Assembly (NCBI GenBank): GCA_963682055.1
Contig: OY821744.1
Coordinates: forward strand, 24,032,967-24,096,966
Source of the DNA: Primula veris
Lineage: Eukaryota; Streptophyta; Magnoliopsida; Ericales; Primulaceae
DNA: 64,000 nt
Reading direction: 5' to 3'
In this document: positions 9,931 to 21,322 of the stretch, in pieces
How the letters are laid out: each line of letters opens with the position of its first letter
How positions within the stretch are numbered: position 1 is the first letter of the stretch
The notes under the pieces: model-generated
What the model was told of the DNA's origin: nothing
Databases searched by the model: none
What the model saw: only the letters and a program-made list of their open reading frames with translations
Position numbers and translations under genes: made by a program

Positions 9931-11500
9931 CCAAGATACGTAAAGTTTCATAAACCCATCTTTATCCTCAGCTTTTAACAGACTTGCGAAAACAATCCGT
10001 CACCCTTGAATACACTCTTTAGACGGTCCCAAACAAAAATCGCCGGTTCATAGAAAAAGTGCAAAAGAATAAAACTTAGGCTTGTTCCAAACTCTCTTTA
10101 GACTATAGTCACGAGCGCACAAATTGCAGGCCACGAACTAAGAGTAAGCTAGGCAGGGCTACAGCAACCCCACGTTAAGAAAAAACTGACCTTTTACAAC
10201 ATTTTTTTATATAAATACTCCTAACTTTAAGCTTTGAGTTTCTGGTTCCGCCACTGGCGAATTGGGTACACAAACAAGAACGAGGTGCACGAAAAAAAAC
10301 AGCCTTTCTGACAAATATCCATAAGCACATCTGTTTTTTCTCAGCATTTAACAAATTCGCAGAAACAAGCCTCCTTAAAACGTTTAAAGTTCCAAACAAA
10401 CATATACTAATAAAATTCAAAAAGTAAAACTACAACAAAAATATAAGCTTTTGATAATTCCATCAGAGCTCTAGTGCAATTGAGTATACAAACTAAGATG
10501 GGTTTCACAAACATGAGCTTTTAACAAATTCGCAAAAACAAGTCCAAACAAACATATACTAATAAAATTAAAAATAAAAAATAAAACTACAACTACAACA
10601 AAAGTTTTAGCTATTTGATAATTCCATCAGAGCTCTATCGTCACTACATTGCAATTGAGTATACATACTAAGATGGGTTGCACAAAAGATGAGGTTTAAC
10701 AAATTTGCAAAAAAAAATCCAAACAAACATATACTAATAAAATTCAAAAAGTAAAACTACACCAAAAATATAAGCTTTTAATAATTCCATCAGAGCTCTA
10801 TAGTCACAACAATGAATTTTGTTAATTAAGTATACAAACTAAGATGAATTGCACAAAAGAAACAACCTGTTTGATCAAAAATAAAAAAAATAAAAGAGGA
10901 AAAAAATAACTAACTGAGTGGTTTGTATAGTTTCTGATAAATTTATTACAAATTTCCATAAACCCATTTGTATTTTTCCTCGGCTTATAACAAATTCGCA
11001 AAAACAAGGCCAAACAAACATATAATAATAAAATTCAAAAAGTAAAACTACAACACGAATATAACATTTTCATAATTCCATCAGAGCTCTATAGTCACTA
11101 TAGTGCAATTGAATATACAAATTCGCAGAAACAAAGCGTCGTTAAAGCGTATAAAGTCCAAACAAATATATGCTAATAAAATTCAAAAAGTAAAATTACA
11201 ACAAAATTACAACTTTTTCATAATTCCATCAAACCTCTAATCACAGCAATGAAATTAATTAATTGATGATACAAACTAAGATTAGTTGCACAAAACAAAA
11301 CTGTTTGATCAAAAATAAGAAAAGAGTAAAACTACAACAAAAATATAACTTTTTGATAATTCCATCAAACCTTTAGTCACAACAAAGAAATTAATTAATT
11401 GATAATACAAACTAAGATGAGTTGCACAAAAGAAACAACCTGTTAGATCAAAAATAAGAAAATTAAAAAGAAGGGAAAAAAAATAAGTTACAGAGTGGTT
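9930..11500. repeat. Tandem array of degenerate units, roughly 140-290 bp
   Basis: The landmark AATTCCATCAGAGCTCTA recurs near 10461, 10617, 10786 and 11076, with diverged forms (AATTCCATCAAACCT) near 11219 and 11355. Between them the same blocks repeat: ACAAATTCGCAAAAACAAG, CCAAACAAACATATACTAAT, AAATTCAAAAAGTAAAACTA, and CAAACTAAGATGRGTTGCAC. A more diverged block at about 9940-10140 looks like the first unit. Units vary in length through internal deletions. There is no coding potential. Confidence 0.8.
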
Positions 11501-11632
11501 TTTATTTTTGTTGTTGTTGTTTTTGCGTCTTTTATCAGAACAAACAGCGGTGGAATGAATTGAAGCTGCTCTTACTGACTGTAAAACAACCACAAAATTA
11601 TTTCTCCATCTTGGTAATAATAATGATTGCAT
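11309..11632 (-). CDS. Hypothetical ORF with a mitochondrial presequence-like N-terminus, partly overlapping the tandem array
   Basis: The first 47 or so residues (MQSLLLPRWRNNFVVVLQSV, then AASIHSTAVCSDKRRK) are rich in Arg, Ser and Leu with no acidic residue early, typical of a mitochondrial targeting peptide. After that the frame enters low-complexity array sequence. A GTAACTT donor-like site near 11491 would let the presequence end as a first exon, with the array as intron. No downstream exon was recognised. It may be exon 1 of a real or relic gene on the minus strand, or chance. Confidence 0.3.
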   Translation of the reverse strand: MQSLLLPRWRNNFVVVLQSVRAASIHSTAVCSDKRRKNNNNKNKNHSVTYFFSLLFNFLIFDLTGCFFCATHLSLYYQLINFFVVTKGLMELSKSYIFVVVLLFSYF

Positions 11633-11713
11633 TTTCCAAATATTTTTGCTTACTATATTAGAAAATATATATGGATTTGTTTATATATATATATATATAT
11701 ATATTATGCTATA

Positions 11714-12290
11714 CAGGGTGGCTTCGGTACGGTACTGACTTTTTTGACCATATACCAATAACGAACCGAACTTGTTTGGTTTGAAAAAAATTATACCATA
11801 ACCGAACCGAAAAAGTCGGTTACCGAAAGTTCGGTAACCGACTTTTTCAGTTCGGTACGGTTCGGTTTTCTGTTTTATACCGAAACATTATTATTATTAA
11901 AAAATAATTCTTGATAACAATAAAATAGCAAAAAAGTTTGTAAAAATTAAAATGTGTACAACTATTCTTATATTTGCTACTTTAACGATTGTATTTGGAT
12001 TCGTAAATAGAAAAGTAAGTCGTGAGAAAAATTAAAATAAACTATAATACAATTTATTTGTAAGTTATAACTATGCGTAAATTTATATATATTTTATAAT
12101 TTTAATGTTTGGTTCGGTTCGGTATTGTACCAAACATACGAAATGAATACCGAAACCGAACCGACTTTTAAAGTTTGGTTCGGTTGTACCGTACCGAAAA
12201 GTCGGTATACCGAACTTTCGGTACCAACTTGTTTGGTTCGGTTCGAAAATCGGTCGGTTGGTACAAATCGGTACAAAAAGTCCAGCCCTA
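11714..12290. mobile_element. hAT-type MITE, 577 bp, with perfect 8-bp target duplication
   Basis: Starts CAGGGTGGCTTCGGTACGG and ends with the complement of TAGGGCTGGAC. The identical 8-bp repeat ATGCTATA flanks it (11706-11713, 12291-12298). The interior is dominated by long inverted runs of GGTTCGGT/ACCGAACC, which make open frames on both strands that are not genes. A (TA)n run sits just left of it. Confidence 0.9.
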
Positions 12291-12466
12291 ATGCTATAGA
12301 CACATTTCTCTCTCTGTCTTTTGTGTTCGAGTGTTCTAAGTTAGATTCTAGGGTGAAAGTACATAAGTGGTCTACTTGTTGTTCTATTTGGTTCTCATTG
12401 TTTGAGTTAGTCTACTTATTAACCATTTTGTTTTAAGATATTATATATTTGGTTCCAAGATTTGGG

Positions 12467-12707
12467 TAGAGATGGCACACAGGTTCGATCCAGAAATATT
12501 TGATCCGATCCAGATCCGAAAGATATGAGTGATATTTAATTTAAAAATGGAAAAAAAGGACCCGGTATAGGATCCAAGATGCATTAATTTTAAGAAGACA
12601 ACTTAAGTCTGGATCGAACCATATTTGGATCCGAAGTTTTGGATCTTGATCATACCCGTTTGGATGGGATCTAATCCTGTAATATCCAGATCGGAATTCC
12701 ATCCCGA
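12467..12707. mobile_element. Small hAT-like MITE, 241 bp
   Basis: Ends are TAGAGATGG on the left and, on the opposite strand, TCGGGATGG at the right. Flanks GATTTGGG (12459-12466) and AATTTGGG (12708-12715) agree at 7 of 8 bases. The interior is built of GATCC-rich inverted motifs (GGATCCGAA, GATCCGATCC) and has no ORF. Confidence 0.7.
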
Positions 12708-13212
12708 AATTTGGGTATAAATATGTACTTTTGCCGATTTTTATATTTTTACCTAGGTAAAAGGCAATCGAAACCCCGTAAACTACTAGGAATTATTTTT
12801 ACGTCTTATGGGAAACCTATCTGGTATCGTGAAGTAATACTTTTATTTAATGTGATAGTTGTGATAATGTGTACTCAATCTGTCACTTCCACAAGGTGAA
12901 AAGTAAGGAAATTTGATGTACAAAAAGTTTTGTTGTATACGAAAAAACTAAATACCGTTAGATTTAATTTTGAGTTATATATTACAATAATTCCTGCTAA
13001 TTACAAATCATTTTGTTGTTTTACTTTCTATCTCTTTAGATAACATAAACTGTTTACTTTTACATAGACTGGTGTACTAATTGTTCACTTTTATGTTTAT
13101 GTAGACTGGTGTAGGAAAGTGATATTTTCCACATGAGACGCAAAATGACGGAACTCTCAAGTCGAGAGACACTAACCATAAGCTCAATTTCTGAAGGCTT
13201 CCCAGCAAAACA

Positions 13213-13294
13213 CCCTCCACTTCCCGTGATACACTGTCCCAAACGTACCAGACCCCAATTCTCTAAGCTCCTCAAGGTTGCTGTTTGTAATGAC
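13213..13294 (-). pseudogene. Exon relic of a Raf-like (MAPKKK group C, PB1-type) protein kinase
   Basis: A splice acceptor (TTTTGGACAG) precedes an exon encoding [19 protein letters not shown] followed by TVYHGKW, the kinase subdomain I glycine loop (GSGTFG) in the context specific to plant Raf-like kinases with an N-terminal PB1 domain. After GKW-R the family continues with the VAIK lysine. Here that stretch is missing, and GCFAGKPSE appears in another frame, consistent with an internal deletion. A further piece upstream (about 13385-13430, [14 protein letters not shown]) may be the preceding exon. No catalytic loop (HRD) or DFG was found. It is a dead fragment. Confidence 0.72.
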
Positions 13295-13462
13295 CTGTCC
13301 AAAATTTAAAGCGTTAGCAGCGCTAAGGGTAAAATCCATGTAACCTAAGTATAGATATAACAATAAATCAACCACCTGCAAGCTGCCAAGCTCATCTGAT
13401 GCAGGAAATCCCAAGGTTCGCCTTTTCTTGTACTTTATTCTTTGTTTCCTGGATATAACAAC

Positions 13463-13615
13463 GTTGGACAAATAAGATGACACACTAATGCAGACCAAGT
13501 GGAACGGGATAGCATCATACCTTTTTGTGTGTGTTCTGATAAGTAAACAAGATGACCCACTAATGCAGAACAAGTGAATAGAAAAATATCATTTTTTTTT
13601 TGTTCCAATAAGTAA
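13463..13615. repeat. Two-copy tandem duplication, about 75 bp
   Basis: The block AAGATGACMCACTAATGCAG followed by ACCAAGTGGAA / AACAAGTGAAT and ending in TTCYRATAAGTAA occurs twice in a row. It lies just upstream of the Raf-like relic on the minus strand. Confidence 0.6.
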
Positions 13616-16600
13616 GCAGGCCACTGGAAATAGGATAGTGTAACTAATCCTTTACTCAGACATAATAAGTCAGAGTTTGGACATGATTAAGATACAAAAG
13701 GAAGGAGATTAATGGAGTTATTTTTATGAGACTTTAATAATCACCAATTGAGAGTACGTGGGAATTTAGTGCTTCCAAAGCATAGTGACCTGTCATGCAA
13801 TTTTCATAAAATATCATCTGTTACAACTATAACTAGCGATATTACGATAATACTATAGGTCAATTCCAGGACTGAGATAGTTTATAAATTAATGAAATTG
13901 ATTTTCAAAGAGTTAAAAACTCAAAGCATGTTTCGAAGCATGTATCACATTTAAAAATAACTGTGAGTAACCAAAGAGGTAGATAGACAGAGTAAAAAAT
14001 TTGAAAACTTGAGGGTTCAATCAATGGAGTTCTCAATTACGATTACATATAGATAAATTACTGATTTGTCTAGTAAAAGATATATAATTCTAATTTGAAA
14101 GTTAGCTTTGGGTACATAGGATTTTGGCTTTTCAAGCTTTTCATGCTTTTACAGCCAAAATCTAGCTTTTTAAAAGCCATAAAAGCTAGCATACCAAACA
14201 CCCAATGTTTTTTCATAGCAAAAAATTTCTAAAAAGCAATGGAAAAAAGTTTGTACCAAACACACACTAAATCCAAAATCAATCCTTAATTTAAACACAG
14301 AGAGTGAAAAATGACCTACAACCTTGTTGATAATTAAAAAATTAGCATCCACTAATATCTCAAACAACATTTGAAAACCACATATACAATTTGAAATGAA
14401 ATAGAAAGAGAATAATAAAGAACTTTTTATAACAGACAAGTGAATTGTATAAACACAAAAGCCCAGGTGAAAAATCGTAGTATAACAAGAGTCCAAAACA
14501 ATCCCAAAATAAAATCTCAAAGGATATTAACATTCTAGGCTTTTACAGAAACATCTAAGTTCTAAAGGCAAAAAATGAACTGAATTTCCTTCTTTACTCT
14601 TAACTTATTTACCCCAAAAGAGTCTGAAACTGGAGTTTGAAATGGTGTGAACATGATAGATTTTAATTTAATCGTATAACCTTCCAGCTAATTAATTTTC
14701 GAGCGCCAAACTTAGGCACTGGTCCAAATCAGTCACTAATAAAATAGCCACTAATTAATTCTTTAAATTAAAATCAGCCACGTGAGTAATGAAGGAAACG
14801 AGCTACAAAGGTGGAAGAAATAAAAGGACTATTTAGCATATAGTCTGTAGTATATATTGTTGAAAATAATAAAAATATGAAAATATTTTTTTGCAAAACA
14901 ATCTCTTTGTAAATCCAAAAAAAAAGAGGACTGCCCAGAATTTTTTACAGAAAAATATCCGATTCAAAACAAAACACTAAACAAATATATTCATAAAAAA
15001 GTCCAGCTAAAATAATTAAATAAAATGGAGAAAACCGACTAAATAAATCACCAAATTCCTCCCAAAAATATGCATAAATTGAAGAAACCCCATTAATAAA
15101 CAAAAGGCCAAAACAGGAGCGTACAATAATTGTACCCTTTATCATAACAATTAAAAAAAAAAATAACTAATACAAACCCTATACATTTGAATTTCTAAAA
15201 AGAAAGTATAATGCAGAATATAGGTTTTATACAGATAAATTCAATAAAATGAAGAAAACCCACCAATTAAATCACGAAATTCCTTCCAAAAATATGCAAA
15301 AACAAAACAACCCATAGATAAACAATAGATGTATAAGATTAAGAAAAAAGGAGATTTAGCTGAAAAAGGGATTGATCAGATTATTAGTATATAGATGGGG
15401 CGTTAGATTTGTGTGTAAATTTATTTAAAATATTAATATATATAAATGATTTGAGAAATTTAAGGATAATTTTTGGGATGTTTTATTTTTCTAATTTGAA
15501 GCAGAGGATTATACCCTAAAGATAAAGAGAGAGATGAGATTTGTTAGTAATGGAGGAAAACTTGATCTGTTTTATGAGAAGGGTACTTTACATGTTTTTT
15601 ATTTTATTTTTATTATCAACTTAAATAGTATGGTTCATATCTATCATATATCATACAATCGGTCACAAATTAACATCACAGTATATAATCAAACAAACTC
15701 AATGCATAAAATAAAAACTCTATATTATTACCCTAAGTCGAATTGGGGTTTTGCGACCTCTCTATCAGCGAATTCAATTTACTATCTTGTATTATTGAAG
15801 AGTCAATTTAGTATCATTTAATACACTTGACTTGGGTTTCAATTCCAACCGAACTTGTGCCAACAAAATAGATAGATCTCAACTAAAAGACTCCGTTTTG
15901 CTCCGCTTAATTCCCGTCTCAGCATCGGGCCTTAGTATGGCATCCCGATTAATATCACGTGTTTTGATATGGTCAAACCCGGATCAGATGGGTCAATCTG
16001 GTCAAAATATATGATTTTTTTGTATAAAAAAAAATACTTAGTATAAAAAACATGTTGATAATCAATCAAGATTTATACTTAAATTGTGTATGGATACATT
16101 TTTATATTTATTTGGTTTATTCTCGATTGTGCATGTTGCATACATTTTTTTTTTTTTGATAGTATACTGATAAAGTATTGTTATATAAGTGCTTAATTTA
16201 TGTTGTTAATTAAATTTACAACATTTATGCCAAGTCGAAATTCAAAAATATTCAAAAAAATGTTAAATTATGATTTTCCGCCTACGCCACGCGTATTCAC
16301 ATAGGCCCTTAGACCCACCTTCCACTTTTAGTCCGTCTTGCGACTTTTGAAAATTTGTAGCTGACTTGGATGTTTAGTTGTTTCGTCTCTACGATAAGCA
16401 TTTTTCATATGTCTAGTTGTTAGTATTGTGCGATAATGGTCACTAAATTTTGCACTATGTCTTTTTCGATTTTGGTTTAGGAGGAAATATCGATTGCAGT
16501 TGCTGCATTGGTTTTTTGGGTCATTGGTCTCGGTTAGCTTATTCTTAGATCGGGTTTATTAGTGTGTTGGTACCCCGATAATGTTTTCTTGAGCTGTGCT

Positions 16601-17088
16601 GAGTAAATCTTAGGCCTTTCATGTATAACATTCGTGCTTTTTTCAGCGACCATCAATTAACCTGCTTCTTTCTGTGTTTAGGTTGACTCGCGACAATATT
16701 TTATTTTTCATTAAGTCACGGTATTTTTTGTATCTACGACTTGTTGGATTATATTTTAGATTGTATGTTGTGAAATGATTTAAATAGACTTTTAGCTATA
16801 CGTGGAATTTTGTGCTGTGATTTTTGATTTTCTTAGTCGTTGGAGCTTGTTCCAATGACAATGACTCATATACTAGTTACGCACATTATTTATAATAATA
16901 ATGAGAAAGTCGATGTTAATTAAATATATATACCGTAATTTCCAAAACATGTCATTATACATCTCGGGAAAAAAAACAAGACGTATATTTGTGTTTCCAT
17001 TGTGATACCGTGGAGACTTGCATTAATAAAATTTTATATTGTTTTTGCAAAAAAAAAAATGTCCAAATTGATGTCCATATATGTTCTC

Positions 17089-17090
<2 letters not shown>
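13616..17090. other. AT-rich DNA with no supportable gene
   Basis: Stop codons are dense in all frames. A roughly 90-bp block (AATGGAGAAAACC... AAATATGCAWAAA) at about 15018-15108 recurs in diverged form at about 15240-15330. A hairpin-like segment at about 14110-14270 ends in GTTTGG/CCAAAC motifs but has no clear target duplication. The ORF at 15534-15821 looks like random AT-rich translation. Confidence 0.4.
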
Positions 17091-17121
<31 letters not shown>

Positions 17122-17124
<3 letters not shown>

Positions 17125-17416
17125 TTCTATTATAATAAGTCGACCCAAATCAAATGAGTCTGTCCAATTTAGCAAATTTTTTTAAAAAATACACATACAC
17201 CTTTATATTAATTACAATAATACCATGCTCCCATAAAAATATAAAAAGTAAAAACTAATAAAACTATTTATCACTCTTTAACGACCAAACATTATTTTAA
17301 ATCTTAAACTATGTTTTTTTTGTACTATTCACATATTTATATCATAACTATATATATTTTCTATATTTTTATTGCATTACGCGCCGCACACGCAATGCGT
17401 GTGGAACGATTACTAG
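17122..17416 (+). mobile_element. Short non-autonomous Helitron (295 bp) inserted in a TA microsatellite
   Basis: The 3' end has a perfect 7-bp stem (CACACGC-AAT-GCGTGTG, about 17387-17403) followed after nine bases by CTAG, the CTRR terminus. The proposed 5' end begins TC (TCATTCTATTATAATAAG). The host bases are A at 17121 and T at 17417, and both flanks are (TA)n (about 17092-17121 and 17417-17429), so removing the element restores one uninterrupted microsatellite. It has no Rep/helicase and no ORF. The 5' boundary is less certain than the 3' boundary. Confidence 0.72.
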
Positions 17417-17429
17417 TATATATATATAG

Positions 17430-17948
17430 GCGATCAAGTGACATCAACTTAGACACAATTTTAGACATTTTTTTGTAAAAGCACTCCAAATTAAAATTTG
17501 AATAATACAAATTTTCACGTTTTCACGACGAGAAGAGAAATATGCGTCTTGTTTTTTTTTTCGAAATGAATAATCGCATGTTTTGAATTTTTTATTCTTG
17601 TTCTGTATTTTGTAATATATATGTTATTAATAGTGTAGCTCAAGAACAAAATTTGGGGCAACTTATGAAAATTTAGAGGTAGTTTGATTGCAACTTTATT
17701 ACGTGTATTTATGTAGACTATAGTTGTTACTTTGTAGTATGAATTTTATAAAAGTACTCAGAAAAAACTATTACTTTTTAAACAATATTCCAAAAAACAC
17801 TATCCCAAACTTTTTATTCCATTTAGCTACTATTTCGATAACATCAACAAAATTTAGATGTTTTATCCAATAAATATGTAAAGGTCTCAAAATCTGTTTT
17901 GGTTCATATATAACATTCACTTTCTCTCTCTAAACTACCTCTCTTTCC
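17430..17948. other. Unassigned AT-rich DNA
   Basis: No ORF, TIR or LTR structure recognised between the Helitron and the long-TIR element. Confidence 0.4.
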
Positions 17949-18735
17949 GAGAGATTTTTTCTAAATTGGCCTAGTGACCCACATAAATTTCTATTTTAGC
18001 CTAGCTGGGATGGTAATTGCAAAATCGGTATACTCTATCATGCATATCAGATCAGCGAGATAGAGTTTAGTAAAATACCCCAGCTCTTCCCCTCTTGTCC
18101 TACCAAATAGTTATTTCTCTTTCTCTCCTATTTTAACCAAACTCACTCATAAACCCACAAATCCTTAAGTAACCGACAGACAGATTTATAATAGTTTCTC
18201 TACACATGCACTGCTCATCGGGTTTATCTTTGAATCATTTTACTCTATTTATTTGTCCAATTATCCGAGATAATTTTCTCTCTCCATCCCTCTTAAATTT
18301 TGTAAAAATTATCTAATAAAATTCTAGTATGTGGCCATTCTTAGTTCTAATTGGGTTTTTTTTTATAGTTTTATTATAATAATTGCTCAAAATTAAAATT
18401 GAGGGCATATAGACTAATTGTTGTTGTTTGTTCTTGTTGTCTTTTTTAATTAAAGTTTATTCGATACAACATATATATTATTGTTTAAGGTTTTTTTTTC
18501 AGATATTTTTTATAATGGTTGTGGTAATTGACTGGTAAAAAAAAGTTTTATAACCTACTTTGGAGACTTCTATCTGTGGAGACTTCTATCTCGCTGTGGG
18601 GACAGGTATTGTGGAGACTTCTATCTCGCAGATCTGATATGCGAGATAGAATAGGCCAATTTGACAATTACCATCTCACCTAGGTCAAAATGAGAATTTC
18701 GGTGGGCCACTAGGCCAATTTAGAAAAAATCTCTC
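17949..18735. mobile_element. Long-TIR element, about 0.79 kb (MULE-like MITE)
   Basis: The left end GAGATTTTTTCTAAATTGGC with CTAGTGACCCAC returns on the opposite strand at the right end as GAGATTTTTTCTAAATTGGC with CTAGTGGCCCAC, and the match continues, with substitutions, for about 100 bases. Inner arms also carry GAGATAGAA and GGAGACTTCTATCTCGC motifs in both orientations. The flanks are CT-rich, so a 9-bp duplication cannot be called reliably. There is no coding region. Confidence 0.6.
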
Positions 18736-18740
18736 TCCCC

Positions 18741-18897
18741 CACCGGTGGGTACATTTGTACCATTGTGTGTAGGGTACCATTGTATTATGGGTCCTTGAA
18801 CAGTGACTCTAAATGTGGGTACTTTAGTACCAGCGCGCGTGTGTGGGGTACCAGTGTATTGGGTGCATGAGCAATAGTGGCTCTAAAGGTGGGTACG
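18741..18897. repeat. Two-copy degenerate tandem repeat, about 70-75 bp
   Basis: The block GGGTAC...TAGTACC / GGGTACCA.TGTATT.GGG / GTGACTCTAAAKGTGGGTAC occurs twice between the long-TIR element and the LTR that follows. Confidence 0.5.
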
Positions 18898-19775
18898 TGT
18901 GATGCAATCCCGAATGTATTTTACTATTGTGTTTTATTTTAAAATAATTATTATTTAGTTCTTTGGATTATATGTTGCTTTGTTTAACATTGTGTTTGGT
19001 ATAACATTTTGGATATCATGTGTCATATGAATAATGTGTTGATAATAGTGATATCGTGATAGAATACCATGTTTAGGATTGTGTGTGCGTGCCAGTGCTA
19101 TTAAAATAAGATTGTTTTCTTACCTTCTTTTTTTGTTTGCTGTACGTTTTGTTTTCTATCGACGTACATGTACCGACTTAAACGTGACGAAGTTTAGAGT
19201 AATTGCTAGTGGCTCAGTTATCGGATTACACTTGATCGCACACACGTTAGACTTTTTATTCATGTTGGGATTATTTATTTAGTTGAGCCATGTTGGCCTA
19301 ATAAGTGTTTATCGCGAGTTTGTTCGTTATTTGCATACAAATACTTTATTTGTACCTTATTTATTTTGACCATATGTTTTGGATCTTGATGGTTAGCTGG
19401 GTTGGATGTGACATTTTATTGTTGGATTGGTTTTAGAAATATCGCGTTGACGAGTTTTAATTATCTATATCATGTTGTTTAAATAGGTTGATTTTTTGTG
19501 GAAACAAATAGATACGCAAAGGTCATGCCGAAATTTCTATAAATCATTTTATTAAAATTGCTTTCTTTTCGTATCGTCACATTTGAGCGTTGTTGGCTAC
19601 CCTTATGCCAATAATGACTCAAATATGACTATCGGCATGTCCTGAAGGATCCGTTTGGTTCTATTGATTGACATATTATTGAATGGCATTCCGTATGTTT
19701 CGTTATTTAAACCTTTTCCTTTTTATTTTAATTTACATTCACGACCCGGGTTTATCCAAAATCCGGGGCGTGACA
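18898..19775 (+). repeat. Solo LTR of a diverged Ty3 chromovirus
   Basis: The segment starts TGTGATGCAATCCCG and ends ATCCGGGGCGTGACA. These match the two ends of the chromovirus LTRs seen later in the window (TGTAACATCCCG ... GGGGCGTGACA), but the body differs, so it is another subfamily. Flanks GTACG and GTTAC are only partly alike, so the target duplication is doubtful. It interrupts the Transposase_24-like coding relic. Confidence 0.6.
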
Positions 19776-20393
19776 GTTACTTGTTCGGTTTTCATATCTT
19801 CAACTGTTGTTTTTAGAGACCCAATCACGATGTCTTGCTATTTGATCATGGTGTCTTGTACATCTAAACGCCCTACGTACACTTCATTAGAATTTGTTAA
19901 CGTCTCAACCTTTGTATTAAGAGCTGGTATCTCATTATCTTCAGACGTTAATACACCACCTTTTGTGTTAGATGACGCCTTCATGGTACGTCCCAAACCT
20001 TTCAAAAAATGACTTTTACCAAAAGCTATTCGGGATAACTCACTTGGCGAAATATATTCGTCTTCAGTGAGAAAGTATTCATTTTCAAGTTGTTCCAGCT
20101 GAGCCGATAATTCAAAAAGGAACAAGTAATAAGATAACAATAAAAAACTAAAATGTAAAAGTCGCATTTAATGGAGAAAACGGTATTTAACCTTTAATAT
20201 TAGTCAACTTACATGATCTTCCTCAAAATGTGGGTCAATCCAGGCACCTTTCTTCTGGTGAGATTTTTTGAAAAACTCGGAAATTTTTGGTTGCACTTGG
20301 TCTTCTTCCTGATTTAACAACAAACATGTGATACATGGATCTTTACGTTATTTACTAACGAAATTTATTCTATTCTTGGTGAATTTACAATAT
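19776..20393 (-). pseudogene. Transposase_24 (Ptta/En/Spm-type) relic, 3' part
   Basis: Minus-strand exons encode ISEFFKKSHQKKGAWIDPHF then a GTAAGT donor (about 20310-20216), and after a short intron LEQLENEYFLTEDEYISPSE with the motif FGKSHFLKGLGRTMKASS. The second motif corresponds to the G-x(5)-G-L-G segment of plant Transposase_24 proteins. The C-terminal part is helical (VETLTNSNEVYVGRLDVQDT), ending at the solo LTR. The upstream part of the same gene lies beyond the inserted retrotransposon at 30293-30760. These proteins accompany En/Spm (CACTA) elements. No CACTA terminus was found here. Confidence 0.62.
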
Positions 20394-20737
20394 AAAATTG
20401 TAACATCCCGTATTTTTATAAGTGATTTTAATTATGATTTAATCAATCCAAAAACGTTTTATACAATTTTTAGCCAAAAACCGAAACTCTTCCGAAAAAC
20501 TTTATTTTTCAAACCTGTTACAGATTTTATAAATAAAAAGGACCCAATAGTTTTGTTTCTAAAGATTGGTTATTTTTAAGCAGTAAAATAATAATTTTGA
20601 TTAAGTGTTAACTTTTAGAACTTTGGAGACCAAATAGTTCGTTTCCTCAAACTTTCTCAAAACAGTTTTCTAAACCTCTTTTCAGCCACTTTTTAAAACA
20701 TAAAACCTAAAACAGGAGAGATTACAAGTCTAGGAAG

Positions 20738-20796
20738 AAGAAGAAGAAGAAGAAGAAGAAGAAGAAGAAGAAGAAGAAGAAGAAGAAGAAGAAGAA
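20738..20796 (+). repeat. (GAA)n microsatellite inside the 5' LTR
   Basis: About 18 AAG/GAA units. The same site in the 3' LTR (about 28793-28866) is longer, and in the reverse solo LTR it is almost absent. Confidence 0.9.
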
Positions 20797-21322
20797 ACCA
20801 CATTTAGCGGGTTCTTACCGGAAGCATCTCCTCTACGCTCTAAGGTAACGGGGGTTATCCATTGCGACTAGACGAGGGTGTATGTTAGGGTTAGGTCTTG
20901 CGTTTATTTTAAATTGGGGGTTTTGCCTTTATCTCAATTATGTTCTTAAATTGTTAATTGAGTTTTATTTGTTTTGCCTTTAATTCACTTATTTGAATTG
21001 TAGAAGTTGGGAAATTAGACTTATTAATTTCGGATTAATGAGATTATGGATGGGTTTGCGTGTTTTATGAGTTGATTATGTGATATTATAGTTGTTGATG
21101 AAATTGGGTAAAATTATGTTGAAATGAGATGAATTGTAGTTTATGCATACAAGGTGTTCGTTAAAATGCCTGAATGAGATTTATGTTGTTGGACTTGTTT
21201 GGCTAGTTGTGAATCTAGTACCTATGCTTATATGTTATGTTGAATTACGTTAAAGTGACGTATGAGAATGTGATAATTGAATGGTTTTATATTATTGGCC
21301 GAGGCCTTGTGATTTAGATTAG

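Noticed and set aside
10154..10256. Tiny hAT-like element (CAGGGCTACAGC ... GGTTCCGCCACTG)
   Set aside because: Ends look right but flanking 8-mers do not match and the pairing is short.
12125..12436. 103-aa plus-strand frame
   Set aside because: It arises from GGTTCGGT/ACCGAACC runs of a hAT MITE and continues into random sequence.
14110..14272. Possible MITE with GTTTGG/CCAAAC ends
   Set aside because: Inner inverted repeat is real but the outer boundaries and target duplication cannot be set.
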